Source of the DNA: Ulva prolifera
Lineage: Eukaryota > Chlorophyta > Ulvophyceae > Ulvales > Ulvaceae
NCBI GenBank assembly: GCA_023078555.1
Contig: CM041200.1
Location: 6,549,361 to 6,613,360 of the forward strand
Direction of reading: 5' to 3'
DNA: 64,000 nucleotides
Shown here: one piece after another, positions 1-11,736 of the stretch
Position numbering within the stretch: the first letter of the stretch is position 1
How the letters are laid out: each line of letters opens with the position of its first letter
Notes under the pieces: generated by a model
What the model saw: the letters and a program-made list of their open reading frames with translations, nothing else
What the model was told of the DNA's origin: nothing
Database searches by the model: none
Translations under genes and position numbers: made by a program

Positions 1-8
1 GCGCACGC

Positions 9-3000
9 ATGAAGGACATGCAAGACAGCCCCGTCACCAGCCTGCACCTCATGCCGCTCGCAGCCCGCAAGCAGAACTCCTACTTCGCCGACTCTGGCAG
101 CATCGCGGGCAGTAGCCGGCCCCTGGGGCCCGCGACCCCGATGCTCACGACCCAGTCCCTCCTCACCACGCAGTCCATCGGGCCGTCGACCCCGATGATG
201 GCGACGCAGTCTCTGCTGACAACCCAGTCGGTGCAGTCCATCGGGCCCTCGACGCCCCCGGCCCCCTCGACGCCGCTGCAGGAGACGCCCCCGCCACGGT
301 CGGAGGTGGCCGCGGCGGCGTCGGCGAGTGCGCGCGTCCGCACCCTGGAGGACCTGCGGACGTCGGTGTACGGCTCGCATGAGATCATCCCAACGCCCTT
401 CGGGCCCCGCACGCTCATCTACATGGACTGGGCTGCCAGCGGCCGCCTGCTCAAGCCTCTCGAGGTGCGAGTCTGCACTCTGTGTCCAGGTGGCGTTGCC
501 CGGCACGCCGCTTGCGGGAACTGTGCAACTTCTCCAGCAAGCTGGGGAGGTCCATCACCCACAGCCGTCAGTTTCTGTCAAGTATGTGAGCATATGGCAA
601 CACATACGTACCAGGCAGTTTGATCGGAGCCAGGCATGGCCGGTAGTGCGTGCACAATCGAGTGCGTGGCATTTTCGGCGCAACCGGTCACCGCGTCGAG
701 CCAGCACAAAGATGCAAACACAGGACATGTGCCAATGAGTGGGCCTCCGTCCTGGGGCTGCTGCCTGCGGCTGTGCTTAGGGCTTCTCTCCTGTCTGGGC
801 TCACAGTCGTGCGTGGCGGTGTGCCGGGGGCTGGGGTGAGAGCTGCAGGTGGCGCTGGTGTGCAGGACTTCATGACGAAGGAGGTGTATCCTCACTATGC
901 AAATGTGCACAGCGAGGTCGGCCACTGCGCTGGTGTCACTGGGGGGCTGGTGGTCAATGCACGAGATACGGTGCTGGAGTTCTGTGGGGCGAATGTGGGC
1001 TACAGTGTCATCTTCGGGGGCTCGGGGATGACTGGCGCTGGTGCGGATGGTTGCTGCTTTTGCCCCTCGTGGCTGCTTGCGGATGTAATCTGTTTGTGAG
1101 ATGGCAAGAAAGCTTTTGCTCTTTCTGTGATGACTGATTCCCAGCGTTTTCATTCGATGAATACTGGCTGCTGAAGCATGCAGCAATCGATGATGTGGTC
1201 GCAGTGCGATGTCTGCGAGAGAGCCGAGCTAGTCTGCTAGTCCTCTGGTCCGTGTTTTGCCTCTCCACAGGTGTCGTGCCCGTTGTCCATGTCATCTTGC
1301 GACTAGGCTGCAGCAGACCACACTGGACCAGCGAACAGCATGCCTGTTCCAGCACTTGGTCCTGAGCAGCAGCTGTGTTTCTGCACTACCAGGATCCCAC
1401 GACAGCAATGTCACCAACTGGTGTGGTTTGCTTGCTCCCGTTTTGCACAATGACCGGCGGTTTTACCTGTGGTACTGATGCTGCAGTTGCAAAGCTGGCT
1501 CACTTGCTGGGCATACAACGATGTCCCCGAGGCTTCAAGGAGAAGAAAAGACAGCCTGCTGCAAAGCGAGCCTGCCAGTCTGATGGGAAGACGCCGGTGG
1601 TGTTCTTCAGCAACCTCGAGCACCACTCCAACTGTGTGTTCTGGCGCGAGATGGACTGTGTCAGCGTGGTGCGAGCCCGTTGCCCTGCTTCCACCAAGAT
1701 CAGATGCACCTATGACGGTCCAGATGCTGCCTCGAAAAGCGAAACAGTCCTATAATCTGTCCCTCATCCGCCACGGCCGTTCAACAGTGTCCTGACTCGG
1801 TGTCGATGTCGGAGCGCGAGCATCATCGCTCGCAATCGCCAGGTAGAATGGCTGTACACACCAACAAGCCAACATTCAAACCTGTAGTGCGAGCATCATC
1901 TGTACCAGCCTGACGTACGAGCTGCCAACCAAGTGTGTCGTGCAGTGCATTCACGAGGACTCGAGCGGTCTACCCGACCAAGGCGAACTGGAGCGACAGC
2001 TGCAGAAACACCTCGATGCACCGCTTCTACTGGGAACTTTCACAGCAGGCTCCAATGTCACGGGCATCGTGCCCGACGTGCACGCGCTCGCCAGAGTGAT
2101 GCACAAATATGGAGGGTACGCCGTGTTTGACTACGCCTCCGCTGCATCGTCGTCCACAATCAACTGCAGCCACGGCCTGGCTCCAGAAGACCGCCTCGAC
2201 GCCGTCATGCTCTCCCCGCACAAGTTCCCTGGTGGCCCCGGCACGACGGGCGCGCTGGTGATCAGGGACGAAGTCATCAGAGAAGTCCGGCCACAAGTTG
2301 CTGGTGCGCATCCCCTCAGGTGGGAGGGCCTCCCACCAGCAACACACTGCTGCATCAACATTGCCACATCACCCTGCATGTAATCGCATTCACAGATCTG
2401 GATACATGCATCTGTTAACATGGGCGATGCCCGCAAGCTCGTCACGCCTGTGCACACGCGAGCCCGGCCATGCGTGCAGGCGGAGGCTGCGTCCTCTACG
2501 TCACACCCAAAACCCACGAATACCTCAGCGACGTGGAGTACCGCGAGACGGCGGGCACGCCCAACGTCCTCGGCATCATCCGCACCGGCCTCTGCCTGCA
2601 GCTCCAGATGAGCCTCGGCATCTCGCGCATGCACGCCATCAGCCACGCGTACACGATGCGCGCCATCAACGTCTGGCGCCTGTGCCCGGGCCTGCGCCTC
2701 GTCGGCGCCGACCGCCCCGCCTACTTCTCCGACCACCGCATGCCCATCGTCAGCTTCAACATCTTTGTGCGCCGCTTCGACGTCAAGCCGGGCGACCGCA
2801 TCGGCCGCCGGGGCGTCATGCAGCCGCCGTCCAGCACCTCAAGCAACCCCTACGGAGGCCTCGACGAGGACGACGGCCTGTCCGACACGATGTGGCTGCA
2901 CCCGCTGTTCGTCACGCAGCTGCTCAACGACGTCTACGGAGTCCAGGTCCGCCCCGCCACACCCCGCCGCCCGTGCGCGCGGGTCCCGTGGTGCCCTCTG

Positions 3001-4592
3001 CCTCTCTTAAAAGTAAAAGTAAATAAAGCTTTGTTTTTGTGACACCGCGCCGCACGTGCCGCGGTGGTGTGCTGCTTGACAGCTGCGCTCTCGTGCACAC
3101 GCCGCACCCTGCATGAATGCACGGTGACATCTCACTAGTTCGTTCCCCATACACCCGGTCTTCACAGGTCGGAACCAGATTGTGCACACTGACCTTTGAG
3201 TGCCGTTCGCAGTCGTGTCGTTATCGCCTACAGGGTTCTGTAACAATGGAACGAACGCCAGGCGTTGTACCCGGTCAATTTCAGCACACGGCGTGTGCAC
3301 ACGACTACGGGGGTGGTACCTCGGCATGCTGGCCACCGCTGCGGCCACATCCCATCCATCGTGGATACCCACACCCACTTGCCACACCTGCCGAGCTATC
3401 ACGATCGAATTGTACGGGGGTGCTGTGCAGTCGAGGGGCGGGTGCGCCTGCGCGGGGCCGTACGGCGCCGCGCTGCTGGAGGACTGGATCCGCGAGACGT
3501 GCGGCCTCGACATCGACGCCCTCATGCGCTACCTCGAGCCCGGCAAGACGGAGGGCATCCGGCCCGGCTGGTGCCGGGTGTACTTCAGCCACCTGATGAC
3601 GCCGCAGGAGGTGGATTACGTCATCCGCGCGGTGCTCGAGGTCGCAACCCTCGGCTGGAAGCTCCTCCCCCTCTACGACGCTGACTGCGCCTCCGGTGCG
3701 ATTCCGCCCCAGCTGTGGAGATGCCTGTGCCCGGCCTGCGCTGCATGAAGGCCACATGCGCCCAGGCTGCCTTTTCACCCTGACATCTGTTGCAAGGTAT
3801 CTGATCGGCGCGCAGGAGATTTCCCATCGGCATGCAGCAGCCAGGCTTCCCTGTGGATGGGCTAGACCATAGCTCAGCCGCGAGCTCCGCGGCCACCGCT
3901 GAGACTGCAGCGGAGATCATCATGTCGCATGAGACGCTTCCCCGGTGGAGCAGAAGCGCTGCAGCCGCCTGTTGTGCACTTTCGCTCACTGCGTATTTCG
4001 CTGTGCAGGCACGTTCACACACGTTGCGGCCAAACCGCACCCGACGACCAACCGCCTCGCAGTCGCCGTGGAGAGCATGCTCGGCCGCCCCTCCTCCGCC
4101 CCCTCCACGCAGCCCGCCGACAGCCCCCGCGCGCGCTACAACCCTGCCACCCCGCGCTCCCAGCCCGGCACCAGCCGCCGCCGCTACATGCCATGCATGG
4201 CCCCCTCCTCCCTGATGACCCTGAGCGACCGCATCCGCGGCCTCCCGCGGTCGGCGCAGCCGGCCCAGAGCGTCAAGATCGCCCCGCAGATCTCCCCGTT
4301 CACTCGGCGGCTGGACGAGGAGGTGAGGATGCGGCTCGACGAGCAGATGGCGGAGGCGGAGGTGATCTACAAGAGTGCGGGGGAGCTGGTCGCGAGCTGC
4401 CGGCCGCTCAACGCGCAGTGGGAGCAGGACGTGCATGCATGCGAGAGCCGGTACTTTGACTTCATGCACAGCCGGGCGCGTTGGTTCATGCTGCCTCACG
4501 AGGCGGCTGCGGCGCTGCGCGCCGGCGCTGACCTCAGCTGGATGTCATACTACCAGCCTAGGGGCTCGCCCCACGGCAAGTACAACATGTGA
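9..4592 (+). CDS. Class V aminotransferase / cysteine-desulfurase-like protein, paralog A
   Basis: Seven exons with matching phases: 9-464, 866-1040, 1487-1668, 1946-2303, 2480-2946, 3431-3695, 4009-4592 (828 aa). PLP fold-type I signs: MDWAASGR near residue 140-146, SPHKFPGGPG with the probable Schiff-base lysine (exon 4), HSEVGH (exon 2). CACAGPYG in exon 6 places a Cys where SufS-type desulfurases have the catalytic Cys. The N-terminus holds a Thr/Gln/Ser-rich tandem repeat (TTQS and GPSTP units, residues 45-90) absent from paralog B. The last exon adds about 190 aa, Pro/Ser/Arg-rich then a conserved helical segment, that I do not recognise. The reading frame is open to the window edge, so the true start may lie upstream. 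The family is an established PLP family; desulfurase activity is inference, and epimerase or lyase activity is possible. Donors are mostly GTGCG. Confidence 0.8.
2991..3110. other. AT-rich patch in intron 5 of paralog A
   Basis: Intron 5 (2947-3430) holds an AAGTAAAAGTAAATAAAGC tract starting near 3010 in otherwise GC-rich sequence. It could be a relic of an inserted element or an internal polyadenylation-like signal. Nothing else is recognisable in this intron. Confidence 0.3.
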
Positions 4593-5534
4593 CGCCCTGC
4601 GCGTGTGCCATGTCGCAAGCCGCCCGGCGCAGACTGTGCGCAGACCTGCGGGGGTGGCAAGTAGATGGGGCGGCCTTGACTCGAGCGGAGGGCGAGGCGG
4701 GTTGCGGGTGTGCATTGATGTGGCTTCGGGGTGCTCACCAGCAGGTGGACTCGAAGTGGGTGTGCTTGTTGTGAGCTTTGGGTGCCTCGTGTGTAGTCGC
4801 AGGTGGGCGGAAGGTAGAGTCGGGGTCTTAGGTTAGTGATTTCGCCGTGTGGCGTGTTCCAGTTCGTGGTTTCAGGCTGTAGATGTGCCAAGCAGCCTGG
4901 CGTTTACAAGTTTTTGGTTGTAGCGATTGATCCTGGAGGCGTGGAGTCTCCCTAGTTGCTGTGTGCTGAGTGGCTTAAGGCCCTGGTGCTGTACATTCTT
5001 CTGCAGGATACACTATCACCACCTGCACGGCCGTAGGCCGGTGTGGCTCTGATGAGCTGGGCAGCCATCCAGAAGTCTTTCGCCTCTCTGCGAGGCTAGC
5101 TTGCTTGGGTTTCAAAGTTTATGTGGCATGTGGTTATCTGGGCAGCTGTGTACAGCAGCCTACCGTCGCGACGGCGTGCGGTGTCTTGTGACCCGAGTAT
5201 CACAGAGATAGGCCACCTTCATGGTTGCAGTGTGTACATCTATATGTAGCAATCAGCGCTGGCTGCTTTTAAGAGTTGGCATACTTTGAGTCGCCTGTGC
5301 GTTGTGTACAAGGCAGCTGCCGGTGCACCAGTTGAGGGGAGCAGGGCCTGCCCGACTGCTTGAAACCCTGAGGTAGCCTAGACTGAAGTGTTGGAGCACA
5401 CTGTGCTTGAATCACCCAGTAATGACACTGGCCAGCGATGCATGACAGTGTACAACTGGTCCTGCAGGCCTTCACGTCACAGGCAATTCATCGCAGTCCA
5501 TCGAGCCCGGAAATACTGCAGCAGAGAGGGTGTC

Positions 5535-5690
5535 ACAATAATGCAGGCGGGCAGAACCGCGAAAGCAGCAAGCAGCGCAAGAACACAAACACCACCCCGC
5601 TCCAACGCACCCATGCCAGGGTCGCAACCAGCGCACGCAAAACCCACAGTGCCCCCAACAACCGACGAAACACCCCCAGGCCGTCTCGCA
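5535..5690 (+). repeat. Dispersed repeat R2, copy 1
   Basis: Shares blocks such as CCAACGCACCCAYGCCA, plus a Gly/Ala-codon-like GC stretch, with about 30650-30760 (+) and, inverted, about 31450-31590. A short core resembling GGCGAGGCAGGCAGCACCGC also occurs near 9820, 17300, 20790 (inverted) and 21536 (inverted). The type of element is unknown; a SINE or MITE family is possible. Boundaries are approximate. Confidence 0.5.
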
Positions 5691-5867
5691 CACAGCCCAG
5701 AGTGTGTCACAGCCTTACCTGCTGTTCACGTTTGACAGTTTTGGTTCCCGAGCAGTAGTGGCATCACCTGTGGTGGCCTCTGGCTTGGCAAAGCGAGTCG
5801 GCCAGACCAGTATGACTTTGCAACACTGCGCTCGATCAACAGCTGTGATGCCATCTGTGCAGAAGAA

Positions 5868-5958
5868 AAGTACAGTCAAGCAAATCTGAATTTACTGAGC
5901 GGTATCCTATTGGACATTGACAAATCCGAGTTGACGGGACCACATATGCCGAGGTGGG
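5868..5958 (+). repeat. Dispersed repeat R1, copy 1
   Basis: About 90 bp with roughly 80% identity by eye to 20068-20157, including the shared block ATCTGAATTTACTGAGC. The flanks differ, so this is an interspersed repeat rather than a local duplication. No coding content; the element class is unknown. Confidence 0.6.
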
Positions 5959-7436
5959 TCATGACGGACAGCACTCAGCAGCATTGCAGCTCTCCAAAAT
6001 CCAGCAGATCTCCAACAGTCCGGCCGTCACCGCATTGCCACACTGGGCCAATGTGATGCTACAGCTGCTGCCTTTCTAAGGCCACATCATTCCACAGAAC
6101 TGGTGTCTAAGGCTGTTGGAGGACTCCTGCACCCATATGCCGCATCGTCTGGGAATGGAGTGTGTTGGAATTTCTGGTCTGCCTCCACGCATTGGCCTCT
6201 ATGATCCACAGCACAAAGCCGGCCTTTAGGTGTGGCCAAAACCCTGGGTGCTGCTTGCCACTAGTAGCACTGAGTTGTCCTTACAGCAGCACCACGCGAT
6301 CCTCACGTATGGACGGCCGCATATCATCCTTATGACGTCCATGCGGCTTACATGAGCCTTACGGGCGACAGGGCTGAAGCATAACGTCCGTAAGGACACA
6401 CTATGTGGTCATAAAGTGTAGGACCAGACTGGGCTGGAATTTGGACACATGTTGCTACTTTGTAAGGACCCAAAAGTGCCCAGCTTGTGGCAGGAACATT
6501 GGGAAGCTGTGCACTGTCACGTGAGGACATACTGAGGAGCTGGTCAGGCTCACGTGGCGACAGTCGTATACGCCGTAGTTGTGATCACGGAGTATGTACA
6601 TGTCATACTATAGTTATTGTATACCGTGGTGGCAATGCAATCTGTCATAAAGTGCTCACCTACGTGGTTGGACAGCGATGGGGACAGGCGAGGTGAGTCT
6701 GAAGTGTCACAACTGGTCACAGCCCCAACAACATTTTAAATTGCACTTGACATCATACAAGGATCTATCGTGGAGCCGCGTGTCAGAAAGCAGTGATGTC
6801 TGCAGGACTCCACTGATGCACAGCAAGCACTCAAGTGCTAGCATCAGCAGGACAGCATGAAAAGCACGTTGAACATCTGCTAGTCCGACCTGACGTTCTT
6901 GTTCTGACTGGTCACTTCTCACGAACGAGTCCGCGCTCCTGGCTCGGTGATTTGCAGCCCATACCTACGGCGTGTTGTACAGCGCTGCAGTATCGTGCAC
7001 GTCAAGACGCTGGCAGCATCGTTCAACTAGCATTTGCAGACTGCTTCATTATTAACACTGTGTGCAGAGCATGCCATGAAATGTGATCGGACGATTTCTG
7101 CGCCCATAATGTTGATGCTGTCCGAACGCTGCGCAGTGCAAGGCGCTTGACTGCGAGACCAGAAGCTTGCGCGTCGCTGTCTAGGCTTGTTCATGAGGCG
7201 AAGTATGCTCGCAATGGGTTTCGTGTGCCTTTTCGTGGGCGGCAGACGTGCCTGCGCCATGGGGGAAGCCCGTGGCCACCGAGCTTCGCGGGAGTGGCGC
7301 AGTGCCGCATGAACAATGAGGTGATACAGCGCGAACAACCACATAAAGCAGCGAACGCATGCAAGTCTGATGAATCGTGTAGGGCATATCGTACATTCAG
7401 CAAGGTGTAGGTAGGCACGCGTAATGCTGTGGAATA

Positions 7437-7515
7437 CCCGCGCGGGTGGCACAGTTGGTAGCGATCGAACCAGCGTACGTCTTGGACCGGATCGATTGTG
7501 ATTCCGCAGTCACAT
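7437..7515 (+). other. Decayed tRNA-like segment inside the CACTA element
   Basis: Contains an A-box-like GGTGGCACAGTTGGTAGCG and, about 50 nt later, a weak B-box-like GATTGTGATTCC. Acceptor and T-stem pairing are poor, so it is not a functional tRNA gene. It could be a tRNA-derived SINE head captured by the transposon. Confidence 0.3.
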
Positions 7516-8451
7516 AGTTCTTGATCCAGTGAGGGGCGCAATCGCGAGTGCCGTGTTGCTTTCAGTTCGCGGTGCTCTTGTTAACAGCAGCCGAAGGGAC
7601 TCAACCCCGAGGCCCGGGCCGCAACGATCCGCTGCCCTGTGTATACCTGAGGTACGAAATTATCGAAGACTGATCGTATTTTTCTTTGTGATGGCAGTGC
7701 ACAGGCGTCTAGAACAGGTATTCGACGGTGATGCGCGACTGCACACGCTAAACACATCACATCACCGGTAGACGTCTGATTCTGCAGCGCGACATCCTTT
7801 GTTTGCTATTTTGCAATCTTTTGTCAGCAGTCCAGCAAGGGTAGCCGATTCCAGTGAGAAGCAACGCTGTAGTTGCTGGTCAGCGCATAGGTCCTAGCAC
7901 ATATGCATCCAACGCAGACCCGCATTCACAAGGAGGTGAAACACTGACTTATGGTTTTAGTCGGGTCCGTGCAACTAAGTGATAGCGTCTGAGGGTTTCA
8001 CTCGATCTCTCTCGAGGCACCGTCAGTCTCGCCCCACTATGCAATCAGTTGCAGCTTACCCACTGCGCTTGCACACGGATTCAGCACATGCGGATTTCAA
8101 GTTTTTTTGCTTGGGCTAGTTGTGAGGCATTGTCGGCTCGTAATTTTTACATTGCAGTGTGCTTTGAGCTTTGTGCTTGCGGTGTCCTGCATGCTGTGAA
8201 ACACTGTGGATCGAGCGCTTCTGCTTCAACTACATGAGTTTCTTGCAATAAGTGTGTGTGCATAATGAGGCATATGGGTGCAGATCTTGCCCGGGTACGC
8301 TACAGAGATGGCATGCCAGGAGCTGAAGACACATCATTCAGTTGCAGTTCACCAGCGTTTTTTTATTCAGCCTCTGGCACCGGCATGCCAGAGCGGGCTG
8401 AGTGCATAACAGAGAGGTTGCAGTGTGCTGCAGTGAACAGCAGCGGTGCAT

Positions 8452-8707
8452 GGTAAGCAGCGCTACTCAAAGACAGCTTGTCATGTGGCTGCTTCAGCAC
8501 AACCAAGTGTGGCCATGCTGAAGGGTGTGGCACGCACACGCTTGACTTCTGTGGCCTGCGGGCCACAGGCAGCAAGGCATCAAGGTAGTGCAGTGAGCAG
8601 CGCTGCTTAGGGAAAGACTGCCTGCCATGCCGCTTCAGCATAGCCACATGTGGTCATGCTGAAGGGCATGACACGTACACGCTTCCCCTAGGTGGCCTGC
8701 TGGCCAC
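8452..8707. repeat. Imperfect tandem duplication with hairpin units inside the CACTA element
   Basis: Two diverged copies of about 115 bp (about 8452-8567 and 8593-8707), spaced about 140 bp, share blocks such as GAGCAGCGCT, CTTCAGCA and GTGGCCTG. Each contains a near-palindrome with CTTCAGCA...TGCTGAAG arms, at 8492-8523 and 8633-8664; the second also has an inner CCACATGTGG. Confidence 0.65.
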
Positions 8708-10690
8708 AACCAATCAGCCAATGAACCAGCCATTGCATGTTGCAACTGCATCATGTGGTGACGATTGCACACTACACACGCATACACCAAACACAGACAC
8801 TACATGATCCTAAAACTGTCATTACGGATGTTTGCTAGGTCTCCTAATGTGGTCCTCATCTGTAAGGACTATACTTGTTAGGACATCCTACCTGTTAGGA
8901 TGGAACCCTATCTTTCCAAACATGTGCCAAACCAGTCCTTATGTAAGGATTTTAAGCATGCCACAAATCCTTGCGCTGTCCTTACATCAGCCTAGCTTAG
9001 GCCTAACAACGCGTATAAGGACACTGTATGGCTGAAGTGAGGCTGCTGTAAGGACATTTCGGTGCTACTAGTGTGCTGCTGGTTGCGACTCCACGAAAAC
9101 TGATTGCAGCAAGTACTCGAGCTGGTGGCTGACTCAGCTGAGGTGTACCATACAGTATATACATTGGTGACTCCAGCATATGACTCCTCATCATGGGAGT
9201 TCATGGGACGTGGCCTGGTTACTCTGTAGCGCTGACAGTGCCAGCCAGCACTGCAATGACAAGCTCAGCGCTCAAGCTTGTGCCCGGCACTCAAGCTTGT
9301 GGATGAGAACCAAACACAGAGAGCCCACAGCTGACCAAGCCAATCAATCAGTGTTTCAAGCTGGTGACGGAGATGATGGGCCGCTCAACAGCCGCAGCTT
9401 TGCGGCATCGCACATCTCCACTACACCAGCCAACATGTATGCTCCCTCCAGGGCCTGAGGTTGCTCACTGCTCTCGCCTCTGTGGCGGCTATTGGCGGAG
9501 GCGCAGGATGCGAGGCTGCCCGTCTAGCTCACCCCGCCTGCTGTGTGGCTCAAGGACAATGGTGGGCAGCTGTTCTCGCGAGCATCGCAAGACCACAACC
9601 GCTGGCCCAATGCAGCCACGCATTGCCACATGTGCGTCACACGCGGACAGCTCGGACAGCGGCCGGGCCACAGCCAACGGCGCCGACACCCCACCACGCT
9701 GGCGACTACGCCCACCCCCGGGAACAATGGATCCTCCACAACATGTACCTGCACCTGCACACAGGTGTCCAGCTAAGCATGGCCACAGTGCCGTGTGCTG
9801 CAATGACCTGCAATGACGAAGCCGGAGAGGCAGGTAGCACCGCAGGACGCACCGGACGCACGCCAGCGTCAAAGTAGGGTACAGTAAACCTAGATGTGTA
9901 GGGGCTGAGGCACGACGGCCACCATGCATGCTTGTAGCTGCCGCCAGGCAGGCAGGTGAGTACTACTGTGTATATAACAGTGTGTACTACTATGTATATA
10001 TGCAGTAGTAAACAAGCCATGTATGTATATACGGCAGTGGTAGTACACTTACATGTGTGGTAGTAAGCAGACCAGGGATGCGACCATCTGTCAAATCAGC
10101 TGTCAAATTTCCTTTTCAGTGGGGTGAATGGGTCGGCAAGTTGTGGTGACCCTCGGGTGACTGAGCCCCAGTGACTCACGGCTTGAGGCACACTCTCAGC
10201 CTCTTTGACACAGTCACAGCACGACGGCCTGCACTTCAACTCATGCATGGCAGTGAACACGGAAGCATGAGTCCTGTACGGCTGCGGCCTCCAGCCGTGC
10301 ATTGCGCCACCGCGGCCATCTCCGGCTCCACGACCGCGCCGGATGTCTGCAGCGTGCGGGAATGTACGCAGCCCAGGCGATGCCGCTGCGCAGCGCAGCG
10401 AGTGTGAGAGAGCTACGGCTGGGAGACGCGGAAAGCCCACACATGCATGGCAGCCAAACCGTCTGCGAGCCGTTCGTGTGAGCTGGCCTGCCGGCAGAGA
10501 CGCACGGTCAGTCGGGGCCCGTGGGGCCTTGGAGGCGTACATCTGGGGAGTCGTGGTGGTGCATGGGGTGCGACGGCGACCGCTGCGTTGGACGGGGTTC
10601 GGTGTGGCAGTTCTGTCGGCGCTTGACACGGGGGAGCATGCATCCGCATGAGCGACGGCTGCCTACACTCAGCAGCGCCGGGGGACCAGG

Positions 10691-10872
10691 CCCGATGACG
10701 TGCAGAGACTGGAGCTGCATCTGCAGATGCAGTATGGCGCCATGCTGCTGCTAGGGACCTTGGCAACAGGCTGGAATGGGATCAGCATCGCGCAGGGTAC
10801 AAGAGATTACCTACGTAGGTAATCTCTTGCCAAGATCATGCACAAGCAGGGTGGTCGTGCTGTGAGCCAGCT
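10691..10872 (+). pseudogene. Third, decayed fragment of the class V aminotransferase family (exon 4 part)
   Basis: The + frame from 10691 reads a segment with LLLGT-ATGWNGI and then, after an interruption, LAKIMHKQGGRAV. These align in order with LLLGTFTAGSNVTGI and LARVMHKYGGYAV in exon 4 of paralogs A and B. Between them, about 24 extra nt containing the palindrome at 10800-10829 introduce an in-frame TAA (10820-10822). Other exons are not detectable around it. It is read as a relic of an additional copy between two intact convergent copies. Confidence 0.7.
10800..10829. repeat. 30-bp perfect palindrome
   Basis: Each 15-nt arm is the exact reverse complement of the other, around the centre CTACGTAG. 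It sits exactly where the pseudogene fragment departs from its intact paralogs, so it looks inserted. It might be a terminal-repeat remnant or excision footprint of a DNA transposon. Confidence 0.9.
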
Positions 10873-11691
10873 GCTGCAGCTGCTCAGCTAGCGATCGAAA
10901 CTGAGATCGGAGATCGGTGGGGGTGTGGTGGCAGAAGCACAGAGCGACTGCCTGAACCCCAGTCCCAGTCTCGCCAGGTGCACCTGGCGATGGAGCACAT
11001 AAGGAACAATGTTCTGTCAAGCTCAAAGGCCCTTCCGTGTGCCGCTTTTCCAGGTCCCTCTAGTATTTGTCCAGAAGTTCATGCTCTGAAATTGTTCCAC
11101 ACGTGCATGGAGCTCCTCAGCTGGCCAAGTTGTCCCCACCTGCATCGGCCTGTGGCTTATCACATACCTGCCGCCGTGCTGTGCTCTCAGCTACACGACG
11201 GCTCTGGCAGAGCTGTGTAGCAGCTCATGCACATGACGAGCTGGATGCAGAAGTGAATGCTGGAGAACATTCGAGCCTCTGCAGCGCAGGGACGGAAAGA
11301 ATGCTGGATGGATTCGCTCGGGGCCATTGCACCACCGCATCGGCGCGAGCAAAGCTTTATCTCCGTAACGTATGATGAGTGTCGCATCAGATGACGCTGC
11401 GCCAAAGCTGTGTGCTGGTGTGTGTCTTGCAATGATTAAGACTGACTGACGGGGACCGCGTGAGCAGGGCCATCAGCACTGCGTCGGTCCGCAGCTGTGG
11501 CCACATGGTCCCATTGACACGTAGTATGTGACATCTATGCGCCAGACTGACTCAATCGTGAAAGCTCGTAGTAGTGAGCGGAGCTGACTGAGCACAGCAT
11601 CGTCAGGCGTGCTGGAAGCGCCCTCGTCAACGAAAGCTTCACAGCAGCCATCAGGTTCATCAACGTCCATATTAGGAACAACTGCATCCAA

Positions 11692-11736
11692 GTGATGAAG
11701 CTTGATGCGTGATGAAGCTTGATGCGTGATGAAGCT
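11692..11736. repeat. 17-bp tandem repeat, about 2.6 copies
   Basis: The unit GTGATGAAGCTTGATGC occurs at 11692-11708 and 11709-11725, followed by a partial third copy. The copies are identical. No function is apparent. Confidence 0.9.

Larger units (their letters stand above)
4593..6255. other. Intergenic, no gene seen
   Basis: 1.66 kb downstream of paralog A. The short reading frames show no family signature. It contains dispersed repeat R2 (about 5535-5690) and repeat R1 (5868-5958). The 3'-UTR and poly(A) site of paralog A should lie in the first few hundred bases, but I could not fix a signal. Confidence 0.6.
6259..9073. mobile_element. Non-autonomous CACTA (EnSpm) DNA transposon, 2.8 kb
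   Basis: Terminal inverted repeats of about 32 bp start CACTAGTAGCAC at 6259 and are matched, inverted, at the end at 9073, with three mismatches. A 3-bp target duplication TGC flanks it (6256-6258 and 9074-9076). Both ends carry clustered subterminal GTAAGGAC/GTCCTTAC motifs (about 6277, 6390 and 6463; about 8862, 8878, 8940, 8978, 9015 and 9048) in both orientations, as expected of CACTA transposase-binding arrays. No transposase domain is visible inside; the longest frame (about 141 aa, minus, 7027-7452) is unrecognised. It is therefore read as a deletion derivative mobilised in trans. Confidence 0.88.

Noticed and set aside
3621..4499. Minus-strand ORF of 292 aa
   Set aside because: Antisense shadow of the GC-rich exons 6-7 of paralog A; no family motif.
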